Assembly: GCA_964600285.1 (NCBI GenBank)
Contig: CAZRIZ010000017.1
Coordinates: 1 to 21,213 of the forward strand
Direction: 5' to 3'
Source: CAZRIZ01 sp964600285
Lineage (GTDB): Bacteria; Patescibacteriota; Saccharimonadia; Saccharimonadales; Saccharimonadaceae
Length of the DNA: 21,213 bases
The notes below the pieces were generated by a model. The model did not search any database and was not told the origin of the DNA. It saw only the letters and a program-made list of their open reading frames with translations. The position numbers and the translations under genes are program-made. Of the stretch, positions 1-6,641 are shown piece by piece; position 1 is the first letter of the stretch, and each line of letters begins with the position of its first letter.

Positions 1-96
1 CTTAAATATTCACTACACACTTTGTAGTTAATGGTAGCTTAGCATGAGCGATTTGAGGGTGTCAAGAGGGTTTGGAGGAAATGTGGAAAATAAGTA

Positions 97-127
97 AAAA
101 GTCGCCTCTTTTTTTTGGGCGACTTTT
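97..127 (-). terminator. Intrinsic terminator of rplU
   Basis: On the minus strand, directly after the rplU stop, a 10-bp stem (AAAAGTCGCC paired with GGCGACTTTT) closes an 11-nt A-rich loop and runs into a T-rich tail. It ends the rplU transcript only 20 nt past the stop codon, so rplU is a single-gene unit here. No gene was recognised between it and the left edge of the window. Confidence 0.85.
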
Positions 128-146
128 AGTGTTTTTCTCTAAATAC

Positions 147-455
147 TTATCTGATTGAGGTGATCTCGACAGCAGAATACTTCTGGCGATGTCCCATTTC
201 TTTGTGAACACGCTTTTTAGCTTTATAGCGAATTACACGAATTTTATCGCCCTTAACTTCTGGAGCGGTAACTTTAGCCGAGACTACCGCGCCCTTGACT
301 AATGGAGTGCCAATTTTGACATCATCACCATCAATCACAAGTAGCGCATCAAGTTCGAGCTCTTTTGTACCTTCAGGGAGGAGATCCACCAAGAGGGTCT
401 CTTTTTCAGCGACTAAATATTGTTTGCCGCCGACTTTGATGACTGCTTTTTTCAT
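147..455 (-). CDS. rplU: 50S ribosomal protein L21
   Basis: L21 is a 23S rRNA-binding protein of the large ribosomal subunit. The 102-residue product has the family's usual length. It shows the N-terminal GGKQYLV segment (residues 9-15), the G-x-P-L-V-KGA-V stretch in the middle, and the basic C-terminal part with KxxKR...GHRQxYSAVEI. The ATG start follows an AAAGGAAA Shine-Dalgarno. The gene has its own promoter whose -35 overlaps the galU stop codon, and a terminator immediately after it. In most bacteria L21 is followed by rpmA (L27); here the terminator follows instead, so rpmA must lie elsewhere in the genome or be absent. Identification is firm. Confidence 0.97.
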   Translation of the reverse strand: MKKAVIKVGGKQYLVAEKETLLVDLLPEGTKELELDALLVIDGDDVKIGTPLVKGAVVSAKVTAPEVKGDKIRVIRYKAKKRVHKEMGHRQKYSAVEITSIR

Positions 456-485
456 TATTTTCCTTTGAAATATTTATAGCGATAA

Positions 486-514
486 ATTATACCAAAAACA
501 CTCGAGATTAGCAA
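486..514 (-). promoter_or_regulatory. Sigma-70-type promoter of rplU
   Basis: On the minus strand TTGCTA (509-514) and a consensus TATAAT (486-491) are separated by 17 bp. The expected start is near 479, giving a leader of about 24 nt that contains the AAAGGAAA ribosome binding site. The -35 box overlaps the galU stop codon. Confidence 0.7.
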
Positions 515-1347
515 ATCTTTCCCGTATCTCCCATCACGACTCGATTGGCATGTAACCAACCGTTGACGTTGCCGCTATCTAGATACTCGCCCTTAGCTTC
601 GCCAACTATAAAATCTTTTCCTGAATTGACGTAAGCGTTGATAACATCGGTGATTTCATACTCACCCCTAACTGGATTAGCTGGCAGAGTTTTGGCTAGT
701 TCAAAGATTTGCTTGTCAAAGACATAAAAACTAGCGTTATTTAGATTGCTAGGAGCTTCCTTTGGAGTTGGTTTTTCAACAATTCGCACAAAACGATCGC
801 CACCGTTTTTTTCGATAATGCCGTATTTGGACACGTCTTCTTGCGGAACTGGCACACCAAGTAATCCACAAGTCAGTCCGCTTTCTTCAACTAGCTTAAT
901 CAAATCATCCGCATTAGATCCTCCGTCGGTTCGCCAAAAAAATTGGTCCCCCATTATGACAAGAGCCGATTCGTCTTCATCGATAACTTCGCTAGCTAAT
1001 CCAACAGGAACGCTAGTGCCATAACCACCAGTGCTCGGCTGAGTAATAAAGTGAATTTTAAGGTCTTTAATTGGCGCCACCATGGCTAGCATATCGTCTT
1101 TGCCTTTGCGCTTTAGATAATCGTTTAGTTGAATATTAGACCGATAAAAATCATTGACCTGACGACTTTGCTCGCCCACGACAAAATAAATATCCTCGAT
1201 GCCTGCTTTCAAGCAATCTTGGACAACGTAGTCAATCACAGGCTTGGTACCGACTGGTAACATACATTTTTCAACTGCTTTAGTAATCGGAAGCATTCTA
1301 GTTCCCCAGCCAGCCACTGGGATAACCGCTTTGGTAATTTGTTTCAT
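508..1347 (-). CDS. galU: GalU-type nucleotidyltransferase (probable UTP--glucose-1-phosphate uridylyltransferase)
   Basis: Predicted to condense UTP with glucose-1-phosphate to UDP-glucose for glycan synthesis. The 279-residue protein is close to the usual GalU length. It has the nucleotide-binding loop GWGTRMLPITKAVEKCMLP (13-31), KPVIDYVV (35-42), a first metal Asp in MGD (D134), VEKPTP (190-195), APSNLNNASFYVF (198-210), GEYEITD (228-234) and LDSGN (256-260), where D258 fits the second metal ligand. Departures from classical GalU are GWGTR for GLGTR, GDQ where GDD is usual, and QPSTGGYGTS where GLGHA is usual, so another sugar or nucleotide is possible. No Shine-Dalgarno precedes the ATG. 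An extended -10 box lies 7 nt upstream, implying a leaderless transcript. Confidence 0.88.
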   Translation of the reverse strand: MKQITKAVIPVAGWGTRMLPITKAVEKCMLPVGTKPVIDYVVQDCLKAGIEDIYFVVGEQSRQVNDFYRSNIQLNDYLKRKGKDDMLAMVAPIKDLKIHFITQPSTGGYGTSVPVGLASEVIDEDESALVIMGDQFFWRTDGGSNADDLIKLVEESGLTCGLLGVPVPQEDVSKYGIIEKNGGDRFVRIVEKPTPKEAPSNLNNASFYVFDKQIFELAKTLPANPVRGEYEITDVINAYVNSGKDFIVGEAKGEYLDSGNVNGWLHANRVVMGDTGKIC

Positions 1348-1354
1348 GCAAGTT

Positions 1355-1363
1355 ATTTTATCA
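1355..1363 (-). promoter_or_regulatory. Extended -10 promoter of galU (leaderless start)
   Basis: On the minus strand TGATAAAAT (TGn plus TAAAAT, 5 of 6 to consensus) sits 7 nt before the galU ATG, placing the transcription start at or within 1-2 nt of the start codon. No convincing -35 was found. The upstream DNA is the terminator of the preceding surface-protein gene. Confidence 0.55.
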
Positions 1364-1365
1364 CA

Positions 1366-1399
1366 TAAAACTCAAAACGCCCCGCTTATACGAGACGTT
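1366..1399 (-). terminator. Intrinsic terminator of the surface-protein operon
   Basis: A 10-bp stem with several G-U pairs (AACGTCTCGT with GCGGGGCGTT on the minus strand) and an ATAA loop is followed by TTTTGAGTTTT. It lies about 20 nt past the stop of the LPHTG adhesin gene. The galU extended -10 begins just beyond the T-run, so terminator and next promoter are packed back to back. Confidence 0.7.
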
Positions 1400-1420
1400 C
1401 TGATGAGAGATTATGGATTT

Positions 1421-3550
1421 CTACTTTGATCTTTTAACAGCTTGAGCTGACTTATACCAGTAGACTACAGACATAGTGACGGCAGTTACGGCTATAAGCG
1501 CGGCAGCTGTTTCTAACGGACCAGTGTGTGGCAACTCTGGAGGAGTTTCCTGGCAATCAGCCTTGTTATGAGAGTGACGAGATTCGTCAAACTCGCTTGA
1601 ATCGATTTTGATTATCTCTTTGGTACTAAGTAGACAGACTTCAATTTTACAGTCTTCTAGGTTCTTTGAGTGCTTGGTTTCATCATATTTGTCTACCTTT
1701 ATAGTTATTACTTTTTTAGTGTTCAAATCGCACACTTGGATATCGTCTTTACAATCATCTAAGTTCTTTGAGTGAATCTTACCATTAAAGTCTTTTTCTT
1801 TGATTTCGATGACTTCTTTGTTATCCATTTTACAGACTTTGATTAACGGTGCGCATTCTTCTAGGTCTTCAGTATGAAGTTTCTTGTCGAATTCTCTTTC
1901 TTTGATTGAGATGATTTTATGATCACTTAGGCGACAAACCTGTTTTTCGTTATTGTTACAGTCTTGCAAGTTCTTTGAGTATTCTTTTTCATTAAACTTA
2001 GCTTCTTCGATTGTAACGACTTGGTAATCACTCAAGCGACAAACGTTTATTTTCTTGACTGGAGTGTTTTCCATCGTGAAGACTTTTTCCGCATCACCTG
2101 CCGCAATTTTGAAACTAAAGGTCTTTGTATTAACTTGATAACCCGCTGGAGCTTCTAACTCTTTGTACGTGTAGCTACCGGCTTTGAGCGCTCCAACATT
2201 AGCAACACCATTAGCGTCAGTTAGACCAGTAAATACGGCTGTATTAGATGAATTAAGTACTGTAATTTTAGCGCCCTTCAGCGAGGCTTTAGTGACTGAG
2301 TCAACTTTCTTTATCTTGATAGGTGTGTCAGGAATCGGATCGTTAGTTAAGCTAACTTTAATAACTTGACCGTCCGCAGTCAGGCTAAATGAGCTAACTG
2401 TTTGATTAAGTTTATAACCGCTTGGTGCTGATTCCTCTTTATATGTATATTTACCCAAAGCCAATTGTGAGCTAAGAAGCTTTCCTTGAGCATTGGTCGT
2501 GCCTTCAAAGACTTTTGTGCCAGCCGAGTTGAACACGGCTATCTTAGCACCAGCTAAGACCTTACCCGTCTTAGAGTCGGTCTTAGTAACTTCAACTTGA
2601 CCGTTAGTTGGATTATCCCAAGTGGCTGAAGTAGCTAATGGCAACTGAATATCTACAGGTTCTAGAGTTGCCATGTCTTGCATATTACCTCGAGGCGCTT
2701 TGTAGATTAAACCTTCTAGATATTTACCTGTTCCAGCTAAAGTAATCTTAACCGAGCCGTTGCTAGCATTGTTTGACTTAGGTATACTCACAAAGAACTT
2801 ATCCCCTAACCCAACAGTTGTGACAACCTGATTGTTGCTGTTTAGAAACTGAACACCATTAGCTCCAGTTGCACTTAACCTAAAGCTAGCCGACTGTAAG
2901 TTCTGACCAGCTACCGTAAATGGTCCAGCCACCATATTAGAGCCTTGAAGCTTTGCCACCATAGCACCAGTCACAGTAGCGCTTGGATTAAAAGTAGCGA
3001 TATCAGTATTTTGAGCTTGGTAATACAAATTTTTAACTGCTTCTAGCACATAGGGAGCAGCCGGATAGCCTTTGTTAACTTTTAGGTTTTCGACTGAACT
3101 GTGGCGCATTTGTGGAGCGTTAACGAGATCGTAATCAGTAACTGTTGCCCAAAAAGCAATCTGAGTGATGTGATACTGCTCAACCCCACTAAACCCAACG
3201 TTAATGTTTCGATTGGGATAGCCCAGTAGAAGCACTTTTTTGGCCATATCGTTCATTTTAACTGGTGAGCTAAAAGTTCCATATGAACCTTTGGCCCCCA
3301 GATAATCAGGGCCGCGTAAACCTTTACTTACACAAAAATAAGTCTGACCGTTTGGTCCGACCATCTTATTAGCCGACATCTTAGTGCCAGTTACTGTATT
3401 GACTAAGTAGGCTTCACCATCACTAATCATCCTGACTTGAACGTCGCCGGCCGCATTCGTTAGGCCAGGCAAAATAAATGCCAGTAGCAGAGCAAAAGTC
3501 AGTAGACGATGCCTGGTGATGAAATTGATTATTTTATTTTTTATTGACAT
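1421..3550 (-). CDS. LPxTG-anchored thioester adhesin with CnaB/SpaA domains and Cys-pair repeats
   Basis: A 709-residue secreted, wall-anchored protein. Residues 1-33 form a signal peptide (basic start, hydrophobic 15-30, cleavage near TNA-A). Residues about 36-180 resemble a TQXA thioester domain, with Cys73 (in YFCVSKG) and TQIAFW (129-134), whose Gln130 is the expected thioester partner. Residues about 190-310 look beta-rich and unassigned. Two CnaB/SpaA prealbumin-like domains follow (about 316-404 and 410-496). Their Lys/Glu/Asn isopeptide triads are K323/E372/N403 and K415/E464/N495. Five tandem Cys-pair repeats fill 503-666. The end is LPHTG (673-677), a hydrophobic segment and a basic tail, the standard sortase sorting signal. 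Start: ATG after AAGGAA. It follows a 70-residue gene by 21 nt. Likely a host-contact adhesin; the ligand is unknown. Domain calls are by motif, not by search. Confidence 0.9.
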   Translation of the reverse strand: MSIKNKIINFITRHRLLTFALLLAFILPGLTNAAGDVQVRMISDGEAYLVNTVTGTKMSANKMVGPNGQTYFCVSKGLRGPDYLGAKGSYGTFSSPVKMNDMAKKVLLLGYPNRNINVGFSGVEQYHITQIAFWATVTDYDLVNAPQMRHSSVENLKVNKGYPAAPYVLEAVKNLYYQAQNTDIATFNPSATVTGAMVAKLQGSNMVAGPFTVAGQNLQSASFRLSATGANGVQFLNSNNQVVTTVGLGDKFFVSIPKSNNASNGSVKITLAGTGKYLEGLIYKAPRGNMQDMATLEPVDIQLPLATSATWDNPTNGQVEVTKTDSKTGKVLAGAKIAVFNSAGTKVFEGTTNAQGKLLSSQLALGKYTYKEESAPSGYKLNQTVSSFSLTADGQVIKVSLTNDPIPDTPIKIKKVDSVTKASLKGAKITVLNSSNTAVFTGLTDANGVANVGALKAGSYTYKELEAPAGYQVNTKTFSFKIAAGDAEKVFTMENTPVKKINVCRLSDYQVVTIEEAKFNEKEYSKNLQDCNNNEKQVCRLSDHKIISIKEREFDKKLHTEDLEECAPLIKVCKMDNKEVIEIKEKDFNGKIHSKNLDDCKDDIQVCDLNTKKVITIKVDKYDETKHSKNLEDCKIEVCLLSTKEIIKIDSSEFDESRHSHNKADCQETPPELPHTGPLETAAALIAVTAVTMSVVYWYKSAQAVKRSK
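1553..2047 (-). repeat. Five tandem coding repeats with invariant C-x26-C spacing
   Basis: Residues 503-666 of the adhesin consist of five units. Cysteine pairs are 504/531, 539/566, 573/600, 607/634 and 639/666, each exactly 27 apart. Unit period is 35, 34, 34 and 32 residues. The approximate pattern is V-C-x-L, then a short basic stretch, [VI]-x-x-I-K, an F/Y-D/N turn, H/Y-[ST], NL-x-D-C. The pairs fall at 1958-2041, 1853-1936, 1751-1834, 1649-1732 and 1553-1636. Protein spacing is conserved while nucleotide sequences differ, suggesting selection on the fold. The repeats sit between the CnaB domains and the LPHTG anchor, as a stalk would. I do not recognise a named family. Confidence 0.9.
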
Positions 3551-3571
3551 TTTTGTTTTTCCTTTTTTGTT

Positions 3572-3784
3572 TTAAGCCGCTTGGTCTTCTCGTTCCATTG
3601 GCGCAAATTTAATTAAATTGCCCACAGCGCCAGATTCTGAGAACATCCGAAAAGCCTCAGCCTCTAGCTGAGCCTGTTCAAACTGCTCCAGTGTCATTTC
3701 TGGTAATTTTTGGCGAGCCTCTCTATCGGCTTCTTCCAGAGATATATAATTATCTTGCTCTCTGGATTTAAACTGTTCTGACAT
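3572..3784 (-). CDS. Small acidic hypothetical protein upstream of the adhesin
   Basis: A 70-residue, Glu/Gln-rich soluble protein with no signal peptide, membrane segment or cysteine. The middle (about 15-50) is rich in E, A, Q and L and is probably helical. It ends in an FAPMEREDQAA tail. I recognise no family. It is probably real: the ATG follows AAGGATC, a good promoter lies upstream, and the gene is 21 nt from the adhesin start with similar ribosome-binding context. Being first in this two-gene operon suggests a cytoplasmic role tied to adhesin expression or export, but nothing in the sequence shows what it does. Confidence 0.65.
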   Translation of the reverse strand: MSEQFKSREQDNYISLEEADREARQKLPEMTLEQFEQAQLEAEAFRMFSESGAVGNLIKFAPMEREDQAA

Positions 3785-3823
3785 TTTGTTGATCCTTTTT
3801 TGTTTTTATTGTTTTATACTTAT

Positions 3824-3852
3824 AATCTATCACAAAATGCCAAAAAAGTCAA
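3824..3852 (-). promoter_or_regulatory. Promoter of the adhesin operon
   Basis: On the minus strand TTGACT (3847-3852) and TAGATT (3824-3829) are spaced by exactly 17 bp. An overlapping TATAAG a few bases further on could act as an alternative -10. The leader of about 30 nt carries an AAGGATC ribosome binding site for the 70-residue gene. Confidence 0.55.
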
Positions 3853-3893
3853 TAGTATGCTATCGCTACTCTCCCCGAAACACAGCTTATTTT

Positions 3894-4151
3894 TTAGTTA
3901 TAAAAGCTAATCATACTAATAGTTGGCAACGGTAGGCCGCGCCACATTTGTTGCATCACGCTTTCGTGATTAATCGCCAAGATCGTCGGATATTCTACGA
4001 TGCCATAAGCACGACAGAAACTAATTCCGTCCTTGCTGTCTGGGTCAATTTGTTCAATCTCGCCGCCAGTCTGTCTTTTGAAATCATGAATTAGCTCTTC
4101 AACTTGACGAGAATAGTCTGATCTATCGCGCGCAACCACCACAATTCTCAT
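3894..4151 (-). CDS. Thioredoxin-fold protein lacking the CxxC motif
   Basis: An 85-residue protein with a thioredoxin-like layout: an N-terminal MRIVVVARD strand, a helix, and then YGIVEYPTILA (49-59), in which the Pro matches the cis-Pro before the third strand of thioredoxins. The CxxC redox pair is missing; the only cysteine is Cys46. A dithiol oxidoreductase activity is therefore unlikely, and a binding or chaperone role is more probable. Its ATG lies 3 nt after the ftsZ stop, so it is co-transcribed and probably translationally coupled with ftsZ. A division-related role is an inference from this position alone. Confidence 0.75.
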   Translation of the reverse strand: MRIVVVARDRSDYSRQVEELIHDFKRQTGGEIEQIDPDSKDGISFCRAYGIVEYPTILAINHESVMQQMWRGLPLPTISMISFYN

Positions 4152-4154
4152 AAG

Positions 4155-5348
4155 TTACTTCTTTCGGTTACGTCGGCGTAGAAATGCCGGCGTATCAGAT
4201 TCATCATCAGCAGGAGTCACCCAAATATTAGCCTCGTCTTCATTAGCAAAATCTGATTTAACGCTCTCGCGCTCATCTTTATCTAAGTCGAGGTCGATAT
4301 CAGAAACATCTACCTCCGGAGCGACTGGTGCGGGGGTTGGTTCAGAAGCAACTGGCTCAATTGACGCAACCTTAATGTCTTCGCTGTAATAGGCCGAGTC
4401 AAAACCTGTGGCAATTACCGTAATAACGACCTCATCTTCCATTTCTGGCTTTAGTGTAGCACCAAAGATGATATTAGCATCAAGTGAAACTGAGGCCGTA
4501 ATCAATTCAGCCGCTTCTTGAACTTCACTCATACTCATATCGTAGCCGCCAGTAATGTTGAACAAAACACCCCTAGCGCCGTCAATTGAGACCTCAATCA
4601 ATGGAGACTCAATCGCTTGTTTGGCGGCTTCAGTCGCTCGATTGTCACCGCTTGCTCGACCGATACCCATCAAGGCCGAACCGGCGTTACTCATAATCGC
4701 TTTAACATCGGCAAAGTCGAGATTAATTAGTCCATGCTCGGTAATAAGCTCTGATATTCCTTGAACGCCTTGGCGAAGAATATCATCGGCTATTTTAAAA
4801 GTTTCAATTAACGGAGTGCGACGATCAATAGTCTGTAGTAAGCGATCATTTGGAATTGTGATTAGGGTATCAACTTGACTACGCAGTCTATCGATTGCCG
4901 TATCGGCATTTTGTTTGCGCTTTTCTCCCTCGAAAGAAAACGGCCTAGTGGCAACGCCAACTACCAAGATCCCTAGTTCACGTGCGATTTCCGCCACAAC
5001 AGGACCGGCGCCAGAACCAGTTCCGCCACCAGCTCCAATTGTAACAAATACCATATCGGCACCTTTGAGCGACTCTTTAATATCATCGCGTGACTCGCTA
5101 GCAGCAATTTCGCCTTTTGCTGGGTCAGCTCCAGCACCAAGACCGTTGGTCGTGCCTTTGCCGAGATGAATTTTTTCGTCAGCCGACGAGTTGTGTAACG
5201 CCTGAGCATCGGTATTCATAGCAATAAACTGGACACCTTTTAATCCAGCTTCTTTCATACGATTAACAGCCGATCCACCAGCACCACCGACGCCGACGAC
5301 TTTTATACTTGCATAAGTTTCAATTTCTGTTGGTTTAACTTCAGGCAT
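4155..5348 (-). CDS. ftsZ: Cell division protein FtsZ
   Basis: Tubulin-like GTPase that assembles the division ring. The 397-residue protein shows GVGGAGGSAVNRM (19-31), the tubulin signature GAGGGTGSG (105-113), RPFSFEGEKR (135-144) and the T7 synergy loop NLDFAD (209-214), which supplies the catalytic aspartates. An acidic, proline-containing linker begins near residue 325. The protein ends with a C-terminal peptide DTPAFLRRRNRKK, matching the DIPAFLR type that binds FtsA and other partners, with an unusually basic tail. The ATG follows AAAGGGGAG and lies 33 nt after ftsA, in the usual ftsA-ftsZ order. Confidence 0.98.
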   Translation of the reverse strand: MPEVKPTEIETYASIKVVGVGGAGGSAVNRMKEAGLKGVQFIAMNTDAQALHNSSADEKIHLGKGTTNGLGAGADPAKGEIAASESRDDIKESLKGADMVFVTIGAGGGTGSGAGPVVAEIARELGILVVGVATRPFSFEGEKRKQNADTAIDRLRSQVDTLITIPNDRLLQTIDRRTPLIETFKIADDILRQGVQGISELITEHGLINLDFADVKAIMSNAGSALMGIGRASGDNRATEAAKQAIESPLIEVSIDGARGVLFNITGGYDMSMSEVQEAAELITASVSLDANIIFGATLKPEMEDEVVITVIATGFDSAYYSEDIKVASIEPVASEPTPAPVAPEVDVSDIDLDLDKDERESVKSDFANEDEANIWVTPADDESDTPAFLRRRNRKK

Positions 5349-5381
5349 TTTATACTCCCCTTTATCTATAAATATAACATT

Positions 5382-6596
5382 TTAATGACGAGACTTAAAG
5401 ATGCCAAATATCTTGCTCAAGATACCACTCTTATTAGCTGGGTAATCCGACGAGGGAGCTTGTACCCCCAAACCATTTAGCATCATCAGACCAACAGCGA
5501 CCGCAAACTCTGGCTTTTCAACTTTTTCCGCCAAGCCTTTTAATTCTTTTGGCGACCCCAGCCTTACGGCCAAGTTAAGTTCGTTCCTAACAAAAGATTC
5601 AATTTGTTTTAAGTTAGATCCACCACCAACCAAAACCACTCCGCTCGGTAAGCGTCCCCCGTACCCAGCTTTATTTAACTGAGCCGATACTGCCTCAAAA
5701 ATCTCTTCTAAACGCGCGTTCACTACTTCGTCAACAACGCTTAAGTTAAATTCGTGATTCACTTTATTGTGCTTAATCGAAACCTGTTTATCGCGACCAG
5801 ATTCCGAAGCGTCAGCGTAACCAACTTTTATAATTTCAGCGATATCAGGCGTAGTTTGCAAGCCAATCGCCAAGTCGTTGGTGATGTTATTTGAACCAAC
5901 TGGTAGGACTGACACGTGCCTTAAATCACCCTCTTCGTAAATTGCCAGACTGGTCGTAGCAGATCCAAAATCTACAAGAGCGACACCGCTCTCTTTTTCC
6001 TGTTCGCTCAAAACAGATTGAGCAGCCGCAACTGGCGACGGCACGAGGCTAGCTACATTAATCTTGTCGATTTCGGCAATTTTCGTTAGATTTTGAACGT
6101 GTGGCGCCAAGGCAGACACTATGCTGGCAATAATCTCCAATCTGGATCCAACCATACCAATTGGGTCTTTAATATCGGCCTGTCCGTCAAGTACGTAGTC
6201 ATGCGGAACAATTGATAGAATAGAACGGTTAGCCGGAACCTTGCCGACTTTTGCAACATCTTCTAGCCGCATCAAATCATCTTCGGTGACTTCACCAGAG
6301 GCAACGGCTACCATACCAGAAACACTGGTAGATAAGATACTTGAGCCGTTAATATTAAAGGTTGCTTGATCGAGTTCTAGTCCAGCCATTCTTTCAGCCT
6401 GCGCCAAAGCCTCGTCAACTGCTTTAGCTGGGCCACTCAAATCAACGACGTTGCCTTTACGCATACCGCCAACGAGAGACTCACCCACGCCAATAACAGT
6501 GTAATTATTGTCATTATCTTTTTGTCCGACGACCACTCGCACTTGGCTCGTGCCTATATCTATGCCAACGGACGGGGCTAAAGTGTTTTCTTGCAT
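5382..6596 (-). CDS. ftsA: Cell division protein FtsA
   Basis: Actin-like ATPase that tethers FtsZ filaments to the membrane. The 404-residue protein shows the phosphate-1 loop GIDIGTSQVR (11-20), a phosphate-2 motif VDFGSATT (208-215), the adenosine motif VLVGGGSNL near residue 320, and a C-terminal amphipathic basic helix (ILSKIFGIFKSRH) that fits the membrane-targeting sequence. No Shine-Dalgarno precedes the ATG. A perfect TATAAT lies 6 nt upstream, so the transcript is probably leaderless. It starts the ftsA-ftsZ-thioredoxin-fold operon. Confidence 0.96.
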   Translation of the reverse strand: MQENTLAPSVGIDIGTSQVRVVVGQKDNDNNYTVIGVGESLVGGMRKGNVVDLSGPAKAVDEALAQAERMAGLELDQATFNINGSSILSTSVSGMVAVASGEVTEDDLMRLEDVAKVGKVPANRSILSIVPHDYVLDGQADIKDPIGMVGSRLEIIASIVSALAPHVQNLTKIAEIDKINVASLVPSPVAAAQSVLSEQEKESGVALVDFGSATTSLAIYEEGDLRHVSVLPVGSNNITNDLAIGLQTTPDIAEIIKVGYADASESGRDKQVSIKHNKVNHEFNLSVVDEVVNARLEEIFEAVSAQLNKAGYGGRLPSGVVLVGGGSNLKQIESFVRNELNLAVRLGSPKELKGLAEKVEKPEFAVAVGLMMLNGLGVQAPSSDYPANKSGILSKIFGIFKSRH

Positions 6597-6602
6597 AAGG
6601 CT

Positions 6603-6608
6603 ATTATA
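6603..6608 (-). promoter_or_regulatory. Consensus -10 of the ftsA operon (leaderless)
   Basis: TATAAT on the minus strand ends 6 nt before the ftsA ATG, which places the expected transcription start on the A of the start codon. There is no recognisable -35 at 16-18 bp spacing; that position is occupied by a perfect inverted repeat. Confidence 0.6.
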
Positions 6609-6617
6609 GCGCCTAAG

Positions 6618-6641
6618 CCTAGTTTTGGCTAGAAAACTAGG
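6618..6641. repeat. 9-bp perfect inverted repeat at the ftsA -35 position
   Basis: CCTAGTTTT and AAAACTAGG flank a 6-nt centre. The repeat covers the map stop codon and is centred about 33 bp upstream of the expected ftsA start. It has no T-run in the ftsA direction, so it is not a classical terminator. It may be an operator or activator site, or an RNA hairpin at the end of map. Confidence 0.6.

Noticed and set aside
12..28. ACTACA/TGTAGT hairpin at the left edge
   Set aside because: A 6-bp stem without T-run and with no identifiable flanking gene; could be chance or the end of a gene outside the window.
1553..2047. Possible CRISPR or DNA-level repeat array
   Set aside because: Repetition is at protein level only; nucleotide copies are diverged and lie in frame inside a coding gene. 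No CRISPR-like repeat was seen elsewhere.
3831..3893. Terminator after the thioredoxin-fold gene
   Set aside because: Only an imperfect short stem (AGTA/TACT region) with the T-run 8 nt away; too weak to call.
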